Part shown: piece after piece, positions 10,929 to 19,274 of the stretch
How the letters are laid out: the number at the start of each line of letters is the position of its first letter
Position numbering within the stretch: the first letter of the stretch is position 1
The notes under the pieces: generated by a model
What the model saw: only the letters and a program-made list of their open reading frames with translations
The model's database searches: none
What the model was told of the DNA's origin: nothing
Assembly: GCF_900116145.1 (NCBI RefSeq)
Contig: NZ_FPAB01000004.1
Span: forward strand, 569,635-633,634
From: Streptomyces harbinensis
GTDB lineage: Bacteria > Actinomycetota > Actinomycetes > Streptomycetales > Streptomycetaceae
Direction: 5' to 3'
Length of the DNA: 64,000 nucleotides
Made by a program: the position numbers and the translations under genes

Positions 10929-11902
10929 GCCACCGGCTCCTCACCCAGCACGAAACCGGGGTCGACCTGCGCCGCCAGGTCGGCCCCGGTCCGCTCGTTG
11001 CCCCAGCTCGCCGCGTTCTTCAGATGGAAGTGCACCATCTGCTGCGTGTACCGGCCCCAATCGCGCCGCTCGTACGCCGCGTCCGCCTCCCGGTACAGCA
11101 CCGAGAGCGCCGCCCGGTTGCCCGCCTCCAGCTCCCCGAACGGCCGCCGCACACCGCGCTCCAGCGCCCGTACCCAGTCGGAGTGGCCCACCGTCACCAG
11201 CAACTCGTCCCCGACCTGCTCGCGCAGGAACTCCTCGTCGTCCCGGCCCTGCACCTTGTTGCCGATGACGCGCAGCGCCACGCCGAAGTCCCGCGCGTAC
11301 TCCCGGTACTGGCGGTACACCGACACACCCTTGCGGGTCGGCTCCACCACCAGGAACGTCAGGTCGAAGCGGGTGAACATCCCGGAGGCGAACGAGTCGC
11401 TGCCCGCCGTCATGTCCACCACCACGTACGCGTCGCGCCCGTCCACCAGATGGTTCAGGCACAGCTCCACCGCGCCCGTCTTGGAGTGGTAGCAGGCCAC
11501 CCCCAGGTCGTCCTCGGTGAAGGCACCCGTCGCCAGCAGCCGCGCCGAGCGGCCCTCGCCGAGATCGACGTCGCGGGCGCAGGCCGCGAAGACCGGATTG
11601 TCCTCATCCAGCCGCAGCAGCCGCGAACCCGCGCCCGGCGGGGTCGTCTTGATCATCGTCTCCGCCGACAGGATCCGCGGATTGTCGCCGCGCAGATACT
11701 CCTTGATCAGCGGCAGCCGTCCGCCCAGCGGCGGTACGGCCGCCGCCTCCTCGTCCGACAGGCCGAGCGCCGGGCCCAGGTGCTGATTGATGTCGGCGTC
11801 CACCGCCGTGACCGGCACCCCCCGGTGCGCCAGGTGCCGGATGAACAGCGAGGACAGCGTGGTCTTGCCACTGCCGCCCTTGCCCACGAAAGCGATCTTC
11901 AT
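10913..11902 (-). CDS. CooC/MinD-like P-loop ATPase
   Basis: The 329-residue protein opens with the deviant Walker A MKIAFVGKGGSGKTTLSS, followed by VTAVDADINQHLG and VVVDMTAGSDS. This is the SIMIBI-class pattern of CooC, NifH and MinD relatives. CooC-type members load metal into enzymes, but no metal-enzyme gene is nearby, so the role is unknown. The start is taken at ATG 11902; an ATG two codons earlier is equally possible, and neither has a good ribosome site. It is divergent from the Fic-like gene, sharing a 58-base promoter gap with a possible -10 TACGCT. Confidence 0.8.
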   Translation of the reverse strand: MKIAFVGKGGSGKTTLSSLFIRHLAHRGVPVTAVDADINQHLGPALGLSDEEAAAVPPLGGRLPLIKEYLRGDNPRILSAETMIKTTPPGAGSRLLRLDEDNPVFAACARDVDLGEGRSARLLATGAFTEDDLGVACYHSKTGAVELCLNHLVDGRDAYVVVDMTAGSDSFASGMFTRFDLTFLVVEPTRKGVSVYRQYREYARDFGVALRVIGNKVQGRDDEEFLREQVGDELLVTVGHSDWVRALERGVRRPFGELEAGNRAALSVLYREADAAYERRDWGRYTQQMVHFHLKNAASWGNERTGADLAAQVDPGFVLGEEPVAQAVG

Positions 11903-11960
11903 GTTCATTAGCGTAGTGGCCCGGAGTGCCCGCACCGGTCAGCCTCTAAGCTTCGGCACC

Positions 11961-12809
11961 ATGCACGCCAACGCCCCCGCCGACCCCCTCGGCCCCCTGG
12001 CCGCACTGCCCGGCGTCGCCGACGCCGTCGACTCCGTACGCACCGCCGTCGACCGGCTGTACGGCCACCGGGTGATGCGCCGCCGCGCCGCCGAGGTCGC
12101 CTCCGAGGCCGCGCTGCGCGGCGCCCGCGGCTCGGCCGCCCTCTCCGGCGCCGACTGGGCCCTGGAAGAGGTGCGCCGGCGCACGGACTTCGGCGACGAC
12201 GACCAGGCCCGTACGGTCGGCGCGGCGCTGCGGGTCACCGCCGAGGCGGGCGAGGCACTCGACGTGTGGCGCGGCACACCGCTGCGGGTCCTGGCCCGTC
12301 TGCACCTGCTGGCCGCCGGCGGCCCGGCGGCCCGGGCCGGTACCGCGGACACCGTCGGCCGCCCCCGGCTGGCCGGCGAGCCCGTCACCGAACCCCTGCT
12401 GACGGACGATCACCCCCCGCTGCCCGGCCCCGAAGCCGTCGCCGCCCGCCTGGACGCCCTCAACCAGCTCCTGGTGCACGGCTCCACGGCCCCCGCCCTG
12501 GTGACCGCCGCCGTCGTGCACGGCGAACTCCTCACCCTGCGCCCCTTCACCTCGCACAACGGCCTGGTCGCCCGCGCCGCCCAGCGCATCGTGCTGCTCG
12601 GCTCCGGCCTGGACCCCAAGGGCGTCGCCCCCGCCGAGGCCGGACACGCGGAGACCGGAACGGAGGCGTACAGGCGGGCCCTTGCCGGCTACGCCTCGGG
12701 TACGGCGGCGGGCATGGCGGAGTGGATCGCGCACTGCGGGCGCGCCGTGGAGCTGGGGGTACGCGAATCGGTGGCCGTGTGCGAGGCGCTGCAACGCGGA
12801 GCCGCCTGA
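11961..12809 (+). CDS. Fic/Doc-like domain protein
   Basis: The 282-residue protein contains HGELLTLRPFTSHNGLVARA near residue 190, a degenerate form of the Fic motif HPFxxGNGRxxR. The catalytic His and the second Gly/Arg are not in their usual places. Fic proteins transfer AMP or other phosphate groups to proteins; with this motif, AMPylation is doubtful. Helix-rich and Ala-rich, it has no signal peptide. The ATG at 11961 has no obvious ribosome site and may be near-leaderless. In relatives this gene sits beside the same ATPase and HAD phosphatase genes, so it belongs to the conserved block. Confidence 0.6.
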   Translation: MHANAPADPLGPLAALPGVADAVDSVRTAVDRLYGHRVMRRRAAEVASEAALRGARGSAALSGADWALEEVRRRTDFGDDDQARTVGAALRVTAEAGEALDVWRGTPLRVLARLHLLAAGGPAARAGTADTVGRPRLAGEPVTEPLLTDDHPPLPGPEAVAARLDALNQLLVHGSTAPALVTAAVVHGELLTLRPFTSHNGLVARAAQRIVLLGSGLDPKGVAPAEAGHAETGTEAYRRALAGYASGTAAGMAEWIAHCGRAVELGVRESVAVCEALQRGAA

Positions 12810-13151
12810 GCCGGCCCGCACAGGAGGCGGCGGCGCCGCTGTGACGCCGCGCCGCCGATCGGTGCGAAGCCCGGGGTGAACAGTGCGTGCGCCTCATGTG
12901 GCCGATCGGGTGCGGGGACGTGCCCCGTTCCCCGGTCGGCCGGCCCGGTTGGCGGGTCGGCTACGCGTGGGTGCCCGGTCTTCCCACCGCCGGTCCGTGG
13001 GCCTTGTCCGCCGCATCCTCCCGGATGCCGCCGGCCGCACGGGCCTTCACTTCCTTTGTACTCCGTCCGGGGCGGAAGCGGGAACCCGGAGCGGCCCGGG
13101 CCCGCAATTTTTACTCACCCGGCGCATTTGGACGTACCGCCTGGGGCCGGC
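12810..13151. other. Gap between convergent genes, nothing clear
   Basis: This 342-base stretch lies between the ends of two convergent genes. A weak GC-rich hairpin follows the Fic-like stop codon (about 12822-12856). I see no reading frame with a ribosome site and no RNA fold worth calling. Confidence 0.4.
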
Positions 13152-13994
13152 TCAGGCCGCCCGGGCCGCCCGCGCGGACCTGCGCCGCCCCACGTACCAG
13201 ACCACACCGGCCGTCGCCACGGCCGCCACCACCGCCGCACCGGCCGCCAGCGCCGGACGGGTCGGCATGGACAGCGACGGCAGCCGCTGCCGCAGCGGCA
13301 CCGGGCGCTCGAACGCCAGCACCGGCCACTGCCGCGCCACCGCCTCCTTGCGCAGCGCCCGGTCCGGGTTCACCGCGTGCGGATGGCCGACCGACTCCAG
13401 CATCGGGATGTCCGTTACCGAGTCGCTGTAGGCGTAACAGCGCTCCAGGTCGTACCCCTCCGACTCGGCCAGCTCCCGGATGGCCTCCGCCTTGGTCGGG
13501 CCGTAGGCGTAGTAGTCGACCTCGCCGGTGTAGCGGCCGTCCTCGATCACCATCCGGGTGGCCACCACCCGGTCGGCGCCCAGCAGCCGCCCGATCGGCT
13601 CGACGACTTCGGCGCCCGAGGTGCTCACGATCACCACGTCCCGGCCTGCGGCGTGGTGCTTCTCGATGAGCGAGGCCGCCTCGTCGTAGATGATCGGGTC
13701 GATCACCTGGTGCAGCGTCTCGGCGACGATCTCCTTCACCTGGGCTACGTTCCACCCACGGCACAGAGCCGACAGATACTCCCGCATCCGCTCGGTCTGC
13801 TCATGGTCCGCGCCGCCCAGCAGATAGAGGAACTGGGCGTAGGCGGTGCGCAGCACGGCCCGGCGGTTGATGAGCCCACCCTGGTAGAAGGACCGGCTGA
13901 AGGTGACCGTGCTCGACTTGGCGATGACCGTCTTGTCCAGGTCGAAGAAGGCGGCCGTGCGCGGCTGGGAGAGGTTTTCCACCTGCCCGAGCAT
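13152..13994 (-). CDS. HAD-superfamily (IB) hydrolase with C-terminal membrane anchor
   Basis: The 280-residue protein has the HAD motifs AAFFDLDKTVI (Asp18 nucleophile, Asp20), VIVSTSGAE and CYAYSDSVTDIPML. This matches the SerB-like IB subfamily, which removes phosphate from small molecules. A hydrophobic helix near residues 245-268 followed by GRRRSAR would anchor it in the membrane with a basic tail. It is divergent from the ssd-tad operon, with the 6C RNA between. The same order, HAD / 6C RNA / ssd, is known from Mycobacterium tuberculosis (Rv3661 / B11 / Rv3660c), and streptomycete homologues have been linked to morphological differentiation. ATG 13994 has a poor ribosome site; GTG four codons later is an alternative. 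Confidence 0.85.
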   Translation of the reverse strand: MLGQVENLSQPRTAAFFDLDKTVIAKSSTVTFSRSFYQGGLINRRAVLRTAYAQFLYLLGGADHEQTERMREYLSALCRGWNVAQVKEIVAETLHQVIDPIIYDEAASLIEKHHAAGRDVVIVSTSGAEVVEPIGRLLGADRVVATRMVIEDGRYTGEVDYYAYGPTKAEAIRELAESEGYDLERCYAYSDSVTDIPMLESVGHPHAVNPDRALRKEAVARQWPVLAFERPVPLRQRLPSLSMPTRPALAAGAAVVAAVATAGVVWYVGRRRSARAARAA

Positions 13995-14089
13995 AAAGGG
14001 CCGCCATTCGGCGTACGCTGGGGCGCGTGGGTTTGCCTGAGAAGCCTCTCGGGTACACCATGGAAGTCACGGATCGTTCGCGACCGTGC

Positions 14090-14166
14090 TAACCCGGTCC
14101 GGCTCCTCCCCCCCGAGTCGGCCGTGGAAGACGACCCCCGCTCTCCCCCCCGGCGGGGGTCGTCGC
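14090..14166 (+). ncRNA. 6C small RNA
   Basis: Two adjacent hairpins have cytosine-rich loops, the defining feature of actinobacterial 6C RNA. Hairpin 1 pairs 14099-14105 with 14115-14121 around a loop holding seven consecutive C. Hairpin 2 is a perfect 11-bp stem (14130-14140 with 14154-14164) whose loop also holds seven C. The position, between a HAD phosphatase and the ssd gene, is the same as for the mycobacterial 6C RNA (B11). C-rich loops are thought to bind G-rich sites near ribosome-binding sites of target mRNAs. The 5' end is not fixed by the sequence, so the start is approximate. Confidence 0.85.
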
Positions 14167-14299
14167 ATGTCCGGGCCCGGTCGCGGCCCGTGGAGCGCCG
14201 CTCGGCCGGGGCGGCAATTCGACACCCCCTTAACCCTAGGTAATCGTGCCGGTGGTGCGGAAGCCTTTGCCGCCCCGTTCACCGAATGGGGTGACGGAG

Positions 14300-14326
14300 T
14301 TATCCACAGGGCTGTGGTTATCCACA
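14300..14326 (+). promoter_or_regulatory. Two perfect DnaA-box-like sites within interleaved inverted repeats
   Basis: TTATCCACA occurs at 14300-14308 and again at 14318-14326 in the same orientation. Between them CTGTGG forms inverted repeats with both CCACAG copies. The pair lies about 85 bases upstream of the ssd-tad operon. TTATCCACA is the general DnaA box; streptomycetes favour TTGTCCACA. It may control the operon or titrate DnaA. Confidence 0.55.
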
Positions 14327-14409
14327 GAATCCGAGCGAGATCCCCGTAATCCCGTGAGATCGGTCACCGTGTTTCCCGTCGCTGTCGCATAGCCGAAGGG
14401 GACGGACTC

Positions 14410-15480
14410 ATGACCGCCTCGATTCTGATCGTCACCGAGGACGAGACCACGCTGGAGGACCTGCTGCGCCTGTGCGCGGCGGCCGGCACCCCGGCCGAGG
14501 TCGTGCACGGGACGCCCACGGCCGAACAGTGGGCGAGCGCTCCGCTCGTCCTCGTCGGGGACGACCGGGCGCTCGCCCGGCAGGGCCGCCGCTGGCCCGG
14601 CCGGCGTCCCGGAGTGCTGCTCATCGCCCGGGACCTGGACGACCACACCGTGTGGGCGCGGGGCGTTGCACTCGGCGCCGAGGAAGTCGTCCATCTCCCC
14701 GACGCGGAGCCGTGGCTGGCCGACCGCATCGCCGACGCCGGTGAGCCGCCCGGACGGCCCGCGCTCACCATCGGGGTGCTCGGCGGGCGCGGCGGCGTCG
14801 GCACCTCCGCGCTGGCCGGGGCGCTCGCCGTCACCGCCGCCCGGCAGGGCCACCGCACCGTCCTCGTCGACGGCGATCCGCTCGGCGGCGGCCTGGACGT
14901 GCTGCTCGGCGGCGAACGGATCGCCGGCTCCCGCTGGCCCGCGTTCGTCACCGCGCAGGGGCGGCTGTCCGGGGCCGCGCTGGAGGAATCCCTGCCCCGG
15001 GTGCACGGGGTGAGCCTGCTCAGCTGGGACCGGGGCAGCGTGCTGCGGCTGACCGGCCAGGCGATGCGCTCGGTGCTGACGGCGGCCCAGCGCGGCGGCG
15101 GTCTGGTGGTCCTCGACCTGCCGCGCACCGTGGACGAGGCGTGCGCCGAAGCCCTGGCCCAGCTGGACCTCGGGTTGCTGGTGGTCCCCGGCGAACTGCG
15201 CGCGGTCGCCGCCGCCCGCCGGGTGGCCGGCACCGCCGGGGCACTGGTACGGGACCTGCGGGTCGTCGCGCGCGGCCCCGGGCCGGCGGGCGGGCTGGCC
15301 GGGCCCGAACTGGGGCAGGTGCTCGGACTGCCCCTCGCGGGCGAACTGCCCGACGAACCGGGCCTGTCCAAAACCATCGAGGAAGGCAGGCCACCCGGCG
15401 GCAACCCCTCCGGAGTCCTCGCCCATTTCTGCGCCGAACTCCTCGGCCACGCCCTGCCCGCGCTGGGAGCGGCGGCATGA
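14410..15480 (+). CDS. ssd: Septum-site-determining / TadZ(CpaE)-like ATPase
   Basis: The 356-residue protein has an N-terminal receiver-like region (ILIVTEDETTLEDLL) and, from about residue 118, a MinD/CpaE-type P-loop domain. Its Walker A reads GVLGGRGGVGTSALAG, without the usual Lys-Thr, and VLVDGDPLGGG follows. This is the actinobacterial 'helicase/secretion neighbourhood CpaE-like' protein; the mycobacterial homologue is Ssd. In Tad systems TadZ places the secretion machine in the cell. It is the first gene of the tad operon, and its stop overlaps the tadA start by four bases. The missing P-loop Lys suggests weak or no ATPase activity. Confidence 0.85.
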   Translation: MTASILIVTEDETTLEDLLRLCAAAGTPAEVVHGTPTAEQWASAPLVLVGDDRALARQGRRWPGRRPGVLLIARDLDDHTVWARGVALGAEEVVHLPDAEPWLADRIADAGEPPGRPALTIGVLGGRGGVGTSALAGALAVTAARQGHRTVLVDGDPLGGGLDVLLGGERIAGSRWPAFVTAQGRLSGAALEESLPRVHGVSLLSWDRGSVLRLTGQAMRSVLTAAQRGGGLVVLDLPRTVDEACAEALAQLDLGLLVVPGELRAVAAARRVAGTAGALVRDLRVVARGPGPAGGLAGPELGQVLGLPLAGELPDEPGLSKTIEEGRPPGGNPSGVLAHFCAELLGHALPALGAAA

Positions 15481-16646
15481 ACGCGGCGGCGGGACTGCTG
15501 GAGACGGTCCGGCTGCGGCTGGCCGAGACCGGCGCGGAACCCACCCCCGGCAATGTGACCGCGGCCCTCGGCGACCGGGGACGGCTGCTGGGCGACACGG
15601 CGGTGCGCGAGGTCGTCCGCACGCTCCGCTCCGAACTCGACGGCGCCGGCCCGCTGCAACCCCTGCTCGCGGAGCCGGAGGTCACCGACGTGCTCGTCAA
15701 CGGGCCCGACGAGGTGTGGATCGACCGGGGAGGCGGCCTCGAACGCGCCCCGGTGCGCTTCGCCGACGCGGCGGCCGTCCGCCGGCTCGCCCAGCGGCTG
15801 GCGGCCACCGCCGGCCGCCGGCTGGACGACGCCAGCCCCTGGACGGACGCACGCCTCCCGGACGGCACCCGGATGCACGCCGTGCTGCCTCCCGTGGCCG
15901 CCGGCGGCAGCACCGTGCTGTCGCTGCGGGTCATCCGGCCCCGCGCCTTCGCGCTCGCCGACCTGCTGGCGGCCGGGACCGTACCGCCCGGTGGCGACCG
16001 GCTGCTGCGCGCTGTGCTCGCCGCCCGGCTGTCCTTCCTGGTGACCGGCGGCACCGGCTCGGGCAAGAGCACCCTGCTCGCCACCCTGCTGGGCCTCGCC
16101 GATCCGGCCGAACGCCTCGTGCTCGTCGAGGACTCGGCCGAGCTCCGCCCCGACCACCCCCATGTGGTCCGGCTGGAGACCCGCCCGGCCAACCAGGAGG
16201 GCGCCGGCCGGGTCGGACTGCGCGACCTGGTGCCGCAGGCGCTGCGCATGCGGCCCGACCGGCTGATCGTCGGCGAGGTGCGCGGGCCGGAAGTCCTGGA
16301 ACTGCTGTACGCGCTGAACACCGGTCACGATGGCTGCGGCGGAACGCTCCACGCGAACGCCGCCGCCGATGTCCCGGCCCGTCTGGAGGCCCTGGCCAGC
16401 GGGGCCGGGCTGCCCAGAGCCGCCCTGCACAGCCAACTGGCGGCGGCGCTCCACCTGGTCGTGCACGTCGTCAGGGACCGCGGCACCGGCCGCCGCCGGA
16501 TCGCGGAGATCCACACCCTGGACCGCACCGACACCGGCCTGGTCACCACGACCCCGGCGGTGCGCTGGACACCCGGGGGCTTCGCCCCCGACCGGGGGCA
16601 CGAGCGGCTGCGGGCGCTGTGCGCGCGGGGCGGTGCGGCGCTGTGA
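15477..16646 (+). CDS. tadA: TadA/CpaF-type secretion ATPase
   Basis: The 389-residue protein is a type II/IV secretion-superfamily hexameric ATPase that powers assembly of Flp-type pili. It shows the VTDVLVNGPDEVWIDR segment typical of CpaF, Walker A GGTGSGKST at residues 191-199, an Asp box LVLVEDSAELRP, a Walker B-like DRLIVGEVRGPE, and a conserved GHDGCGGTLHAN stretch in which His couples hydrolysis. All key residues are present. It is translated with ssd through an ATGA overlap and is followed by the two membrane-platform genes. Confidence 0.93.
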   Translation: MNAAAGLLETVRLRLAETGAEPTPGNVTAALGDRGRLLGDTAVREVVRTLRSELDGAGPLQPLLAEPEVTDVLVNGPDEVWIDRGGGLERAPVRFADAAAVRRLAQRLAATAGRRLDDASPWTDARLPDGTRMHAVLPPVAAGGSTVLSLRVIRPRAFALADLLAAGTVPPGGDRLLRAVLAARLSFLVTGGTGSGKSTLLATLLGLADPAERLVLVEDSAELRPDHPHVVRLETRPANQEGAGRVGLRDLVPQALRMRPDRLIVGEVRGPEVLELLYALNTGHDGCGGTLHANAAADVPARLEALASGAGLPRAALHSQLAAALHLVVHVVRDRGTGRRRIAEIHTLDRTDTGLVTTTPAVRWTPGGFAPDRGHERLRALCARGGAAL

Positions 16647-16701
16647 GCGGGCCGCGACGCGCGGCGGCGCCCGGCACGGAATACGCGGCGGGAGCACCGA
16701 C

Positions 16702-17580
16702 ATGAACGGGCCGACGACGACCCTGATGCCGTTCGCGGGCGCGCTGTGCGCGGGCGGCGCCACCTGGCTGCTGACCACCTCCGGCGCGGCGGCGCGGCGC
16801 CGCGCCCGGTGGGTGCTGGCGGACGACCGGCCGCGGGGGCCGCGGCCCGGGCCGGGTGCCCGGTTGCGGGCGCGGGTGCGCCCGCCGGCGGACGGCACGG
16901 CCCGGGCGGTGCTGTGGTGCCTCGCCGCCGGCGGCCTGGTCGCGCTGTGGGGCCGCTCCCCGTTGCCCCTGGTCGCGGCGGGCCTCGCCGCACCCCTCGT
17001 GGTGCGCGGCCTGCGGCGCCGGCGGAAGCGGCGGCGGGCCGAGGAGCGGCGGGAGTCGGTGATCGGGTTCTGCCGCGCGGTGGCGGCCGAGGTCCGCGCC
17101 GGCCGGCAGCCCTGGCAGGCCATCACGGCCACTGGCACCGGCTCCCTCGGCGCGGCGGGCACGGCGGTGCTGGCCGCCGCACGGTACGGCGGTGACGTGC
17201 CGGGCGCCCTGAGCACCGCCGCGCAACGGCCCGGAGCGGACGGGCTGCGCGCCGTGGCCGCCTGCTGGCGGGTGGCGGTGGACAGCGGGGCCTCTCTCGC
17301 CGCCGGTCTTGAGAAGGTCGCGGAGGCGCTGAGAGCCGAGCAGGACCAGCGGGAGGAAGTACGGGCCCAGCTCGCCGGGCCCCGGGCCACGGCTGCCTTG
17401 CTGGCGGCCCTGCCGCTGTTCGGACTGCTCATGGGTACGGCCATGGGCGCGCGGCCCCTGGAGGTGCTGCTCCATTCCGTGCCCGGGCTGGTCTGCCTGC
17501 TCCTGGGCGGCCTGCTGGAGCTGGCGGGCCTGGCCTGGGTCGCGGCCATCAACCGGTCGGCGGAGAGGACGGCGCCATGA
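16702..17580 (+). CDS. tadB: TadB-like inner-membrane platform protein (type II secretion F family)
   Basis: The 292-residue protein starts at ATG 16702 with GGGAGC upstream. It has two N-terminal hydrophobic segments, a basic RRRRKRRRAEERRE linker, a cytosolic helical domain (FCRAVAAEVRAGRQPW..LAAGLEKVAEAL) of the T2SSF type, and two C-terminal membrane helices. TadB and TadC form the inner-membrane platform on which TadA works. The gene follows tadA after 55 bases and overlaps tadC by four bases. Confidence 0.85.
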   Translation: MNGPTTTLMPFAGALCAGGATWLLTTSGAAARRRARWVLADDRPRGPRPGPGARLRARVRPPADGTARAVLWCLAAGGLVALWGRSPLPLVAAGLAAPLVVRGLRRRRKRRRAEERRESVIGFCRAVAAEVRAGRQPWQAITATGTGSLGAAGTAVLAAARYGGDVPGALSTAAQRPGADGLRAVAACWRVAVDSGASLAAGLEKVAEALRAEQDQREEVRAQLAGPRATAALLAALPLFGLLMGTAMGARPLEVLLHSVPGLVCLLLGGLLELAGLAWVAAINRSAERTAP

Positions 17581-18269
17581 CGACGCACGCCCTGCGGGTG
17601 CTGCTTCCCCTGCTGACCCTGTCGGCGGCCGTCGCCGGTCCGCTGCTGCTGCTCCACCGCTTCACCCGGCGCCGGACCACCGCCGCCCGGCTGACGGCGC
17701 TCACCCCCGGCGCCACCGGGCCGCCTGACCCGGACCCGACGCCGCACCCGGGCCCGGGAGCGGTGGCCGAGGCGGCGGGACGGCGGGCGCGCCTGCGGGC
17801 GCGCATCCGCTCGGCGGGAGCGGCCCGGACCGATCGGGAGGATCCGCAGCTGCCGCTGATCGCCGAGTTGCTGGCCGCCTGTCTGGCAGCCGGGGCCGCC
17901 CCGGCGGTGGCCGCCGGGGCGGTGGGTGGCTCACTCGGCGGGCCGCTCGGCGACGGCCTGCGGCGGGCGGCCACTGAGCTGCGGCTCGGCGGGGAACCGG
18001 CCGCCGTATGGAAGAGATTCGGCCAGTTGCCCGGGGCCGCCGGGCTGGCCAGACGACTGGAGCTGGCCGGATCCAGCGGCGCTCCCGCCGTCGCGGCCGT
18101 GGCGGCGGAGGCCGTCGAATGCCGTGGGCGGCGCCGCAGGGCCGCCCAGACGACCGCCCGGCGGGCGGCGGTCCTGGTGACGGGGCCGCTGGGCCTCTGC
18201 TTTCTGCCCGCGTATCTGCTGATCGGGGTCGCCCCTGTGGTGATCGGACTCGCGAAGGAGCTGATGTGA
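17577..18269 (+). CDS. tadC: TadC-like inner-membrane platform protein
   Basis: The 230-residue protein has one N-terminal helix, a variable Pro-rich stretch, a T2SSF-type helical domain (LPLIAELLAACLAAGAAP..ELRLGGEPAAVWKRF) and a C-terminal helix pair (RRAAVLVTGPLGLCFLPAYLLIG split by a turn). It pairs with TadB as the platform. ATGA overlap with tadB ensures coupling, and the pilin-like gene follows one base after its stop. Confidence 0.82.
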   Translation: MTTHALRVLLPLLTLSAAVAGPLLLLHRFTRRRTTAARLTALTPGATGPPDPDPTPHPGPGAVAEAAGRRARLRARIRSAGAARTDREDPQLPLIAELLAACLAAGAAPAVAAGAVGGSLGGPLGDGLRRAATELRLGGEPAAVWKRFGQLPGAAGLARRLELAGSSGAPAVAAVAAEAVECRGRRRRAAQTTARRAAVLVTGPLGLCFLPAYLLIGVAPVVIGLAKELM

Positions 18270-18270
18270 G

Positions 18271-18453
18271 ATGACCAGGTGGATCACGCTGTACGGTCCG
18301 CGCCGCGACGCCGGGATGAGCACGGCCGAATACGCCGTGGGCACCATCGCGGCAGCCGGACTCGCGGCCCTGCTGTACCAGGTGCTGACCTCCGACACGG
18401 TGGCCGGACTGCTGCGCGGCCTGGTCGAGCGGGCGTTCAGTGGGCCGGTGTGA
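18271..18453 (+). CDS. Flp-pilin-like small protein (DUF4244)
   Basis: This 60-residue protein has a short basic leader ending in Gly, then MSTAEYAVGTIAAAGLAALLY. That is the Gly / Glu+5 / hydrophobic-helix pattern of Flp and type IV pilins. It is the probable major pilin or exported substrate of the machinery encoded upstream. The gene lies two bases after tadC and overlaps the TadE-like gene. Confidence 0.8.
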   Translation: MTRWITLYGPRRDAGMSTAEYAVGTIAAAGLAALLYQVLTSDTVAGLLRGLVERAFSGPV

Positions 18454-18811
18454 GCGCCGTGCGCGGAGCGCGCCACGGGACGGCGGCTATGTCACCGCCG
18501 AGGCGGCGATCGCCGTGCCCGCGCTGGTGGCTCTGCTCGCGATGCTGCTGTGGGCGCTGGGTGCCGTGGCCACACAGCTGCGCTGTCAGGACGCCGCGCG
18601 GGCCGGGGCCCGCGCGGCGGCCCGGGGCGAGCCGCCCGCCGTGGTGCTTCAGCTGGCCCGGGCGGCGGCACCCGGCGGGGCGGACGTCCAGCTCCGGGAC
18701 GAGGGCGACCTCCACCACGTCCGGGTGGTGGCCCGCACCCCCGGCCCCGCGGCGCTCGCCCTCGACATCGGCGCGGACGCCGCCGCCCACCGGGAGCCCG
18801 GTCTCCCGTAG
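18440..18811 (+). CDS. TadE-like minor pilin
   Basis: The 123-residue protein starts at GTG 18440, inside the end of the pilin gene. After a basic leader it reads DGGYVTAEAAIAVPALVALLAMLLWALG, the TadE-family signature, with a helix preceded by Thr-Ala-Glu. An extracellular domain follows. TadE-type proteins are minor pilins processed by a prepilin peptidase; no peptidase gene lies in this window. Confidence 0.8.
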   Translation: MGRCERRARSAPRDGGYVTAEAAIAVPALVALLAMLLWALGAVATQLRCQDAARAGARAAARGEPPAVVLQLARAAAPGGADVQLRDEGDLHHVRVVARTPGPAALALDIGADAAAHREPGLP

Positions 18812-18836
18812 GCCCACCCGGGGTGCTGGCCGGGAT

Positions 18837-19274
18837 ATGGCCGCCGGGCGGGGCGGAGTGACTGGTTCGCATCCCGCCACTCGGACCGCGCCCGGTGCGG
18901 CCGCCGGGCGCGGCCGGGCGGGCCGGTGGCGGGAGGGGCGCGACCGGGGGGTGGCGTCCGTGTGGGCGGTGGGGCTGGTGGCGCTGCTCCTGGCCGGGTT
19001 CGGGGTGGTGCTGCTGCTCGGGCAGCTGGCCGGGCTGCGGCAGCGGGTGGCCACCGGGGCGGACCTGGCGGCCCTCGCCGCCGCCGACCGGGCGCTGCGC
19101 GGGGCCGATGCCGCCTGCGCGGCGGCCGGGCGGGTGGCCGCGGCGCACCGGGTCCGGGTGGTGCGGTGCGACATGGCCGGCGAGATCGCCGACCTGAGCG
19201 TGGCGGGGGAGGTGGGGCCCTACGCCGTCACGGTGCGGGCTCGGGCGGGGCCGGCTGCCGCAGCAGTTCCGTGA
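18837..19274 (+). CDS. TadE/TadG-like secretion-neighbourhood protein (Rv3654c type)
   Basis: The protein, up to 145 residues, has an Arg/Gly-rich start, then VASVWAVGLVALLLAGFGVV, a pilin-like helix, and QRVATGADLAALAAADRAL, the conserved motif of this family. Start is uncertain: ATG 18837, or GTG 18858 with GGCGGA just upstream, or a still later GTG at VASVW. It is the last gene of the tad operon, and its 3' end overlaps the convergent helicase gene by 47 bases. Confidence 0.75.
   Translation: MAAGRGGVTGSHPATRTAPGAAAGRGRAGRWREGRDRGVASVWAVGLVALLLAGFGVVLLLGQLAGLRQRVATGADLAALAAADRALRGADAACAAAGRVAAAHRVRVVRCDMAGEIADLSVAGEVGPYAVTVRARAGPAAAAVP

Noticed and set aside
14027..14092. A GTG-to-TAA frame of 21 codons directly before the C-rich hairpins, looking like an attenuator leader peptide
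   Set aside because: The hairpins fit 6C RNA in structure and synteny, and the peptide has no run of regulatory codons.
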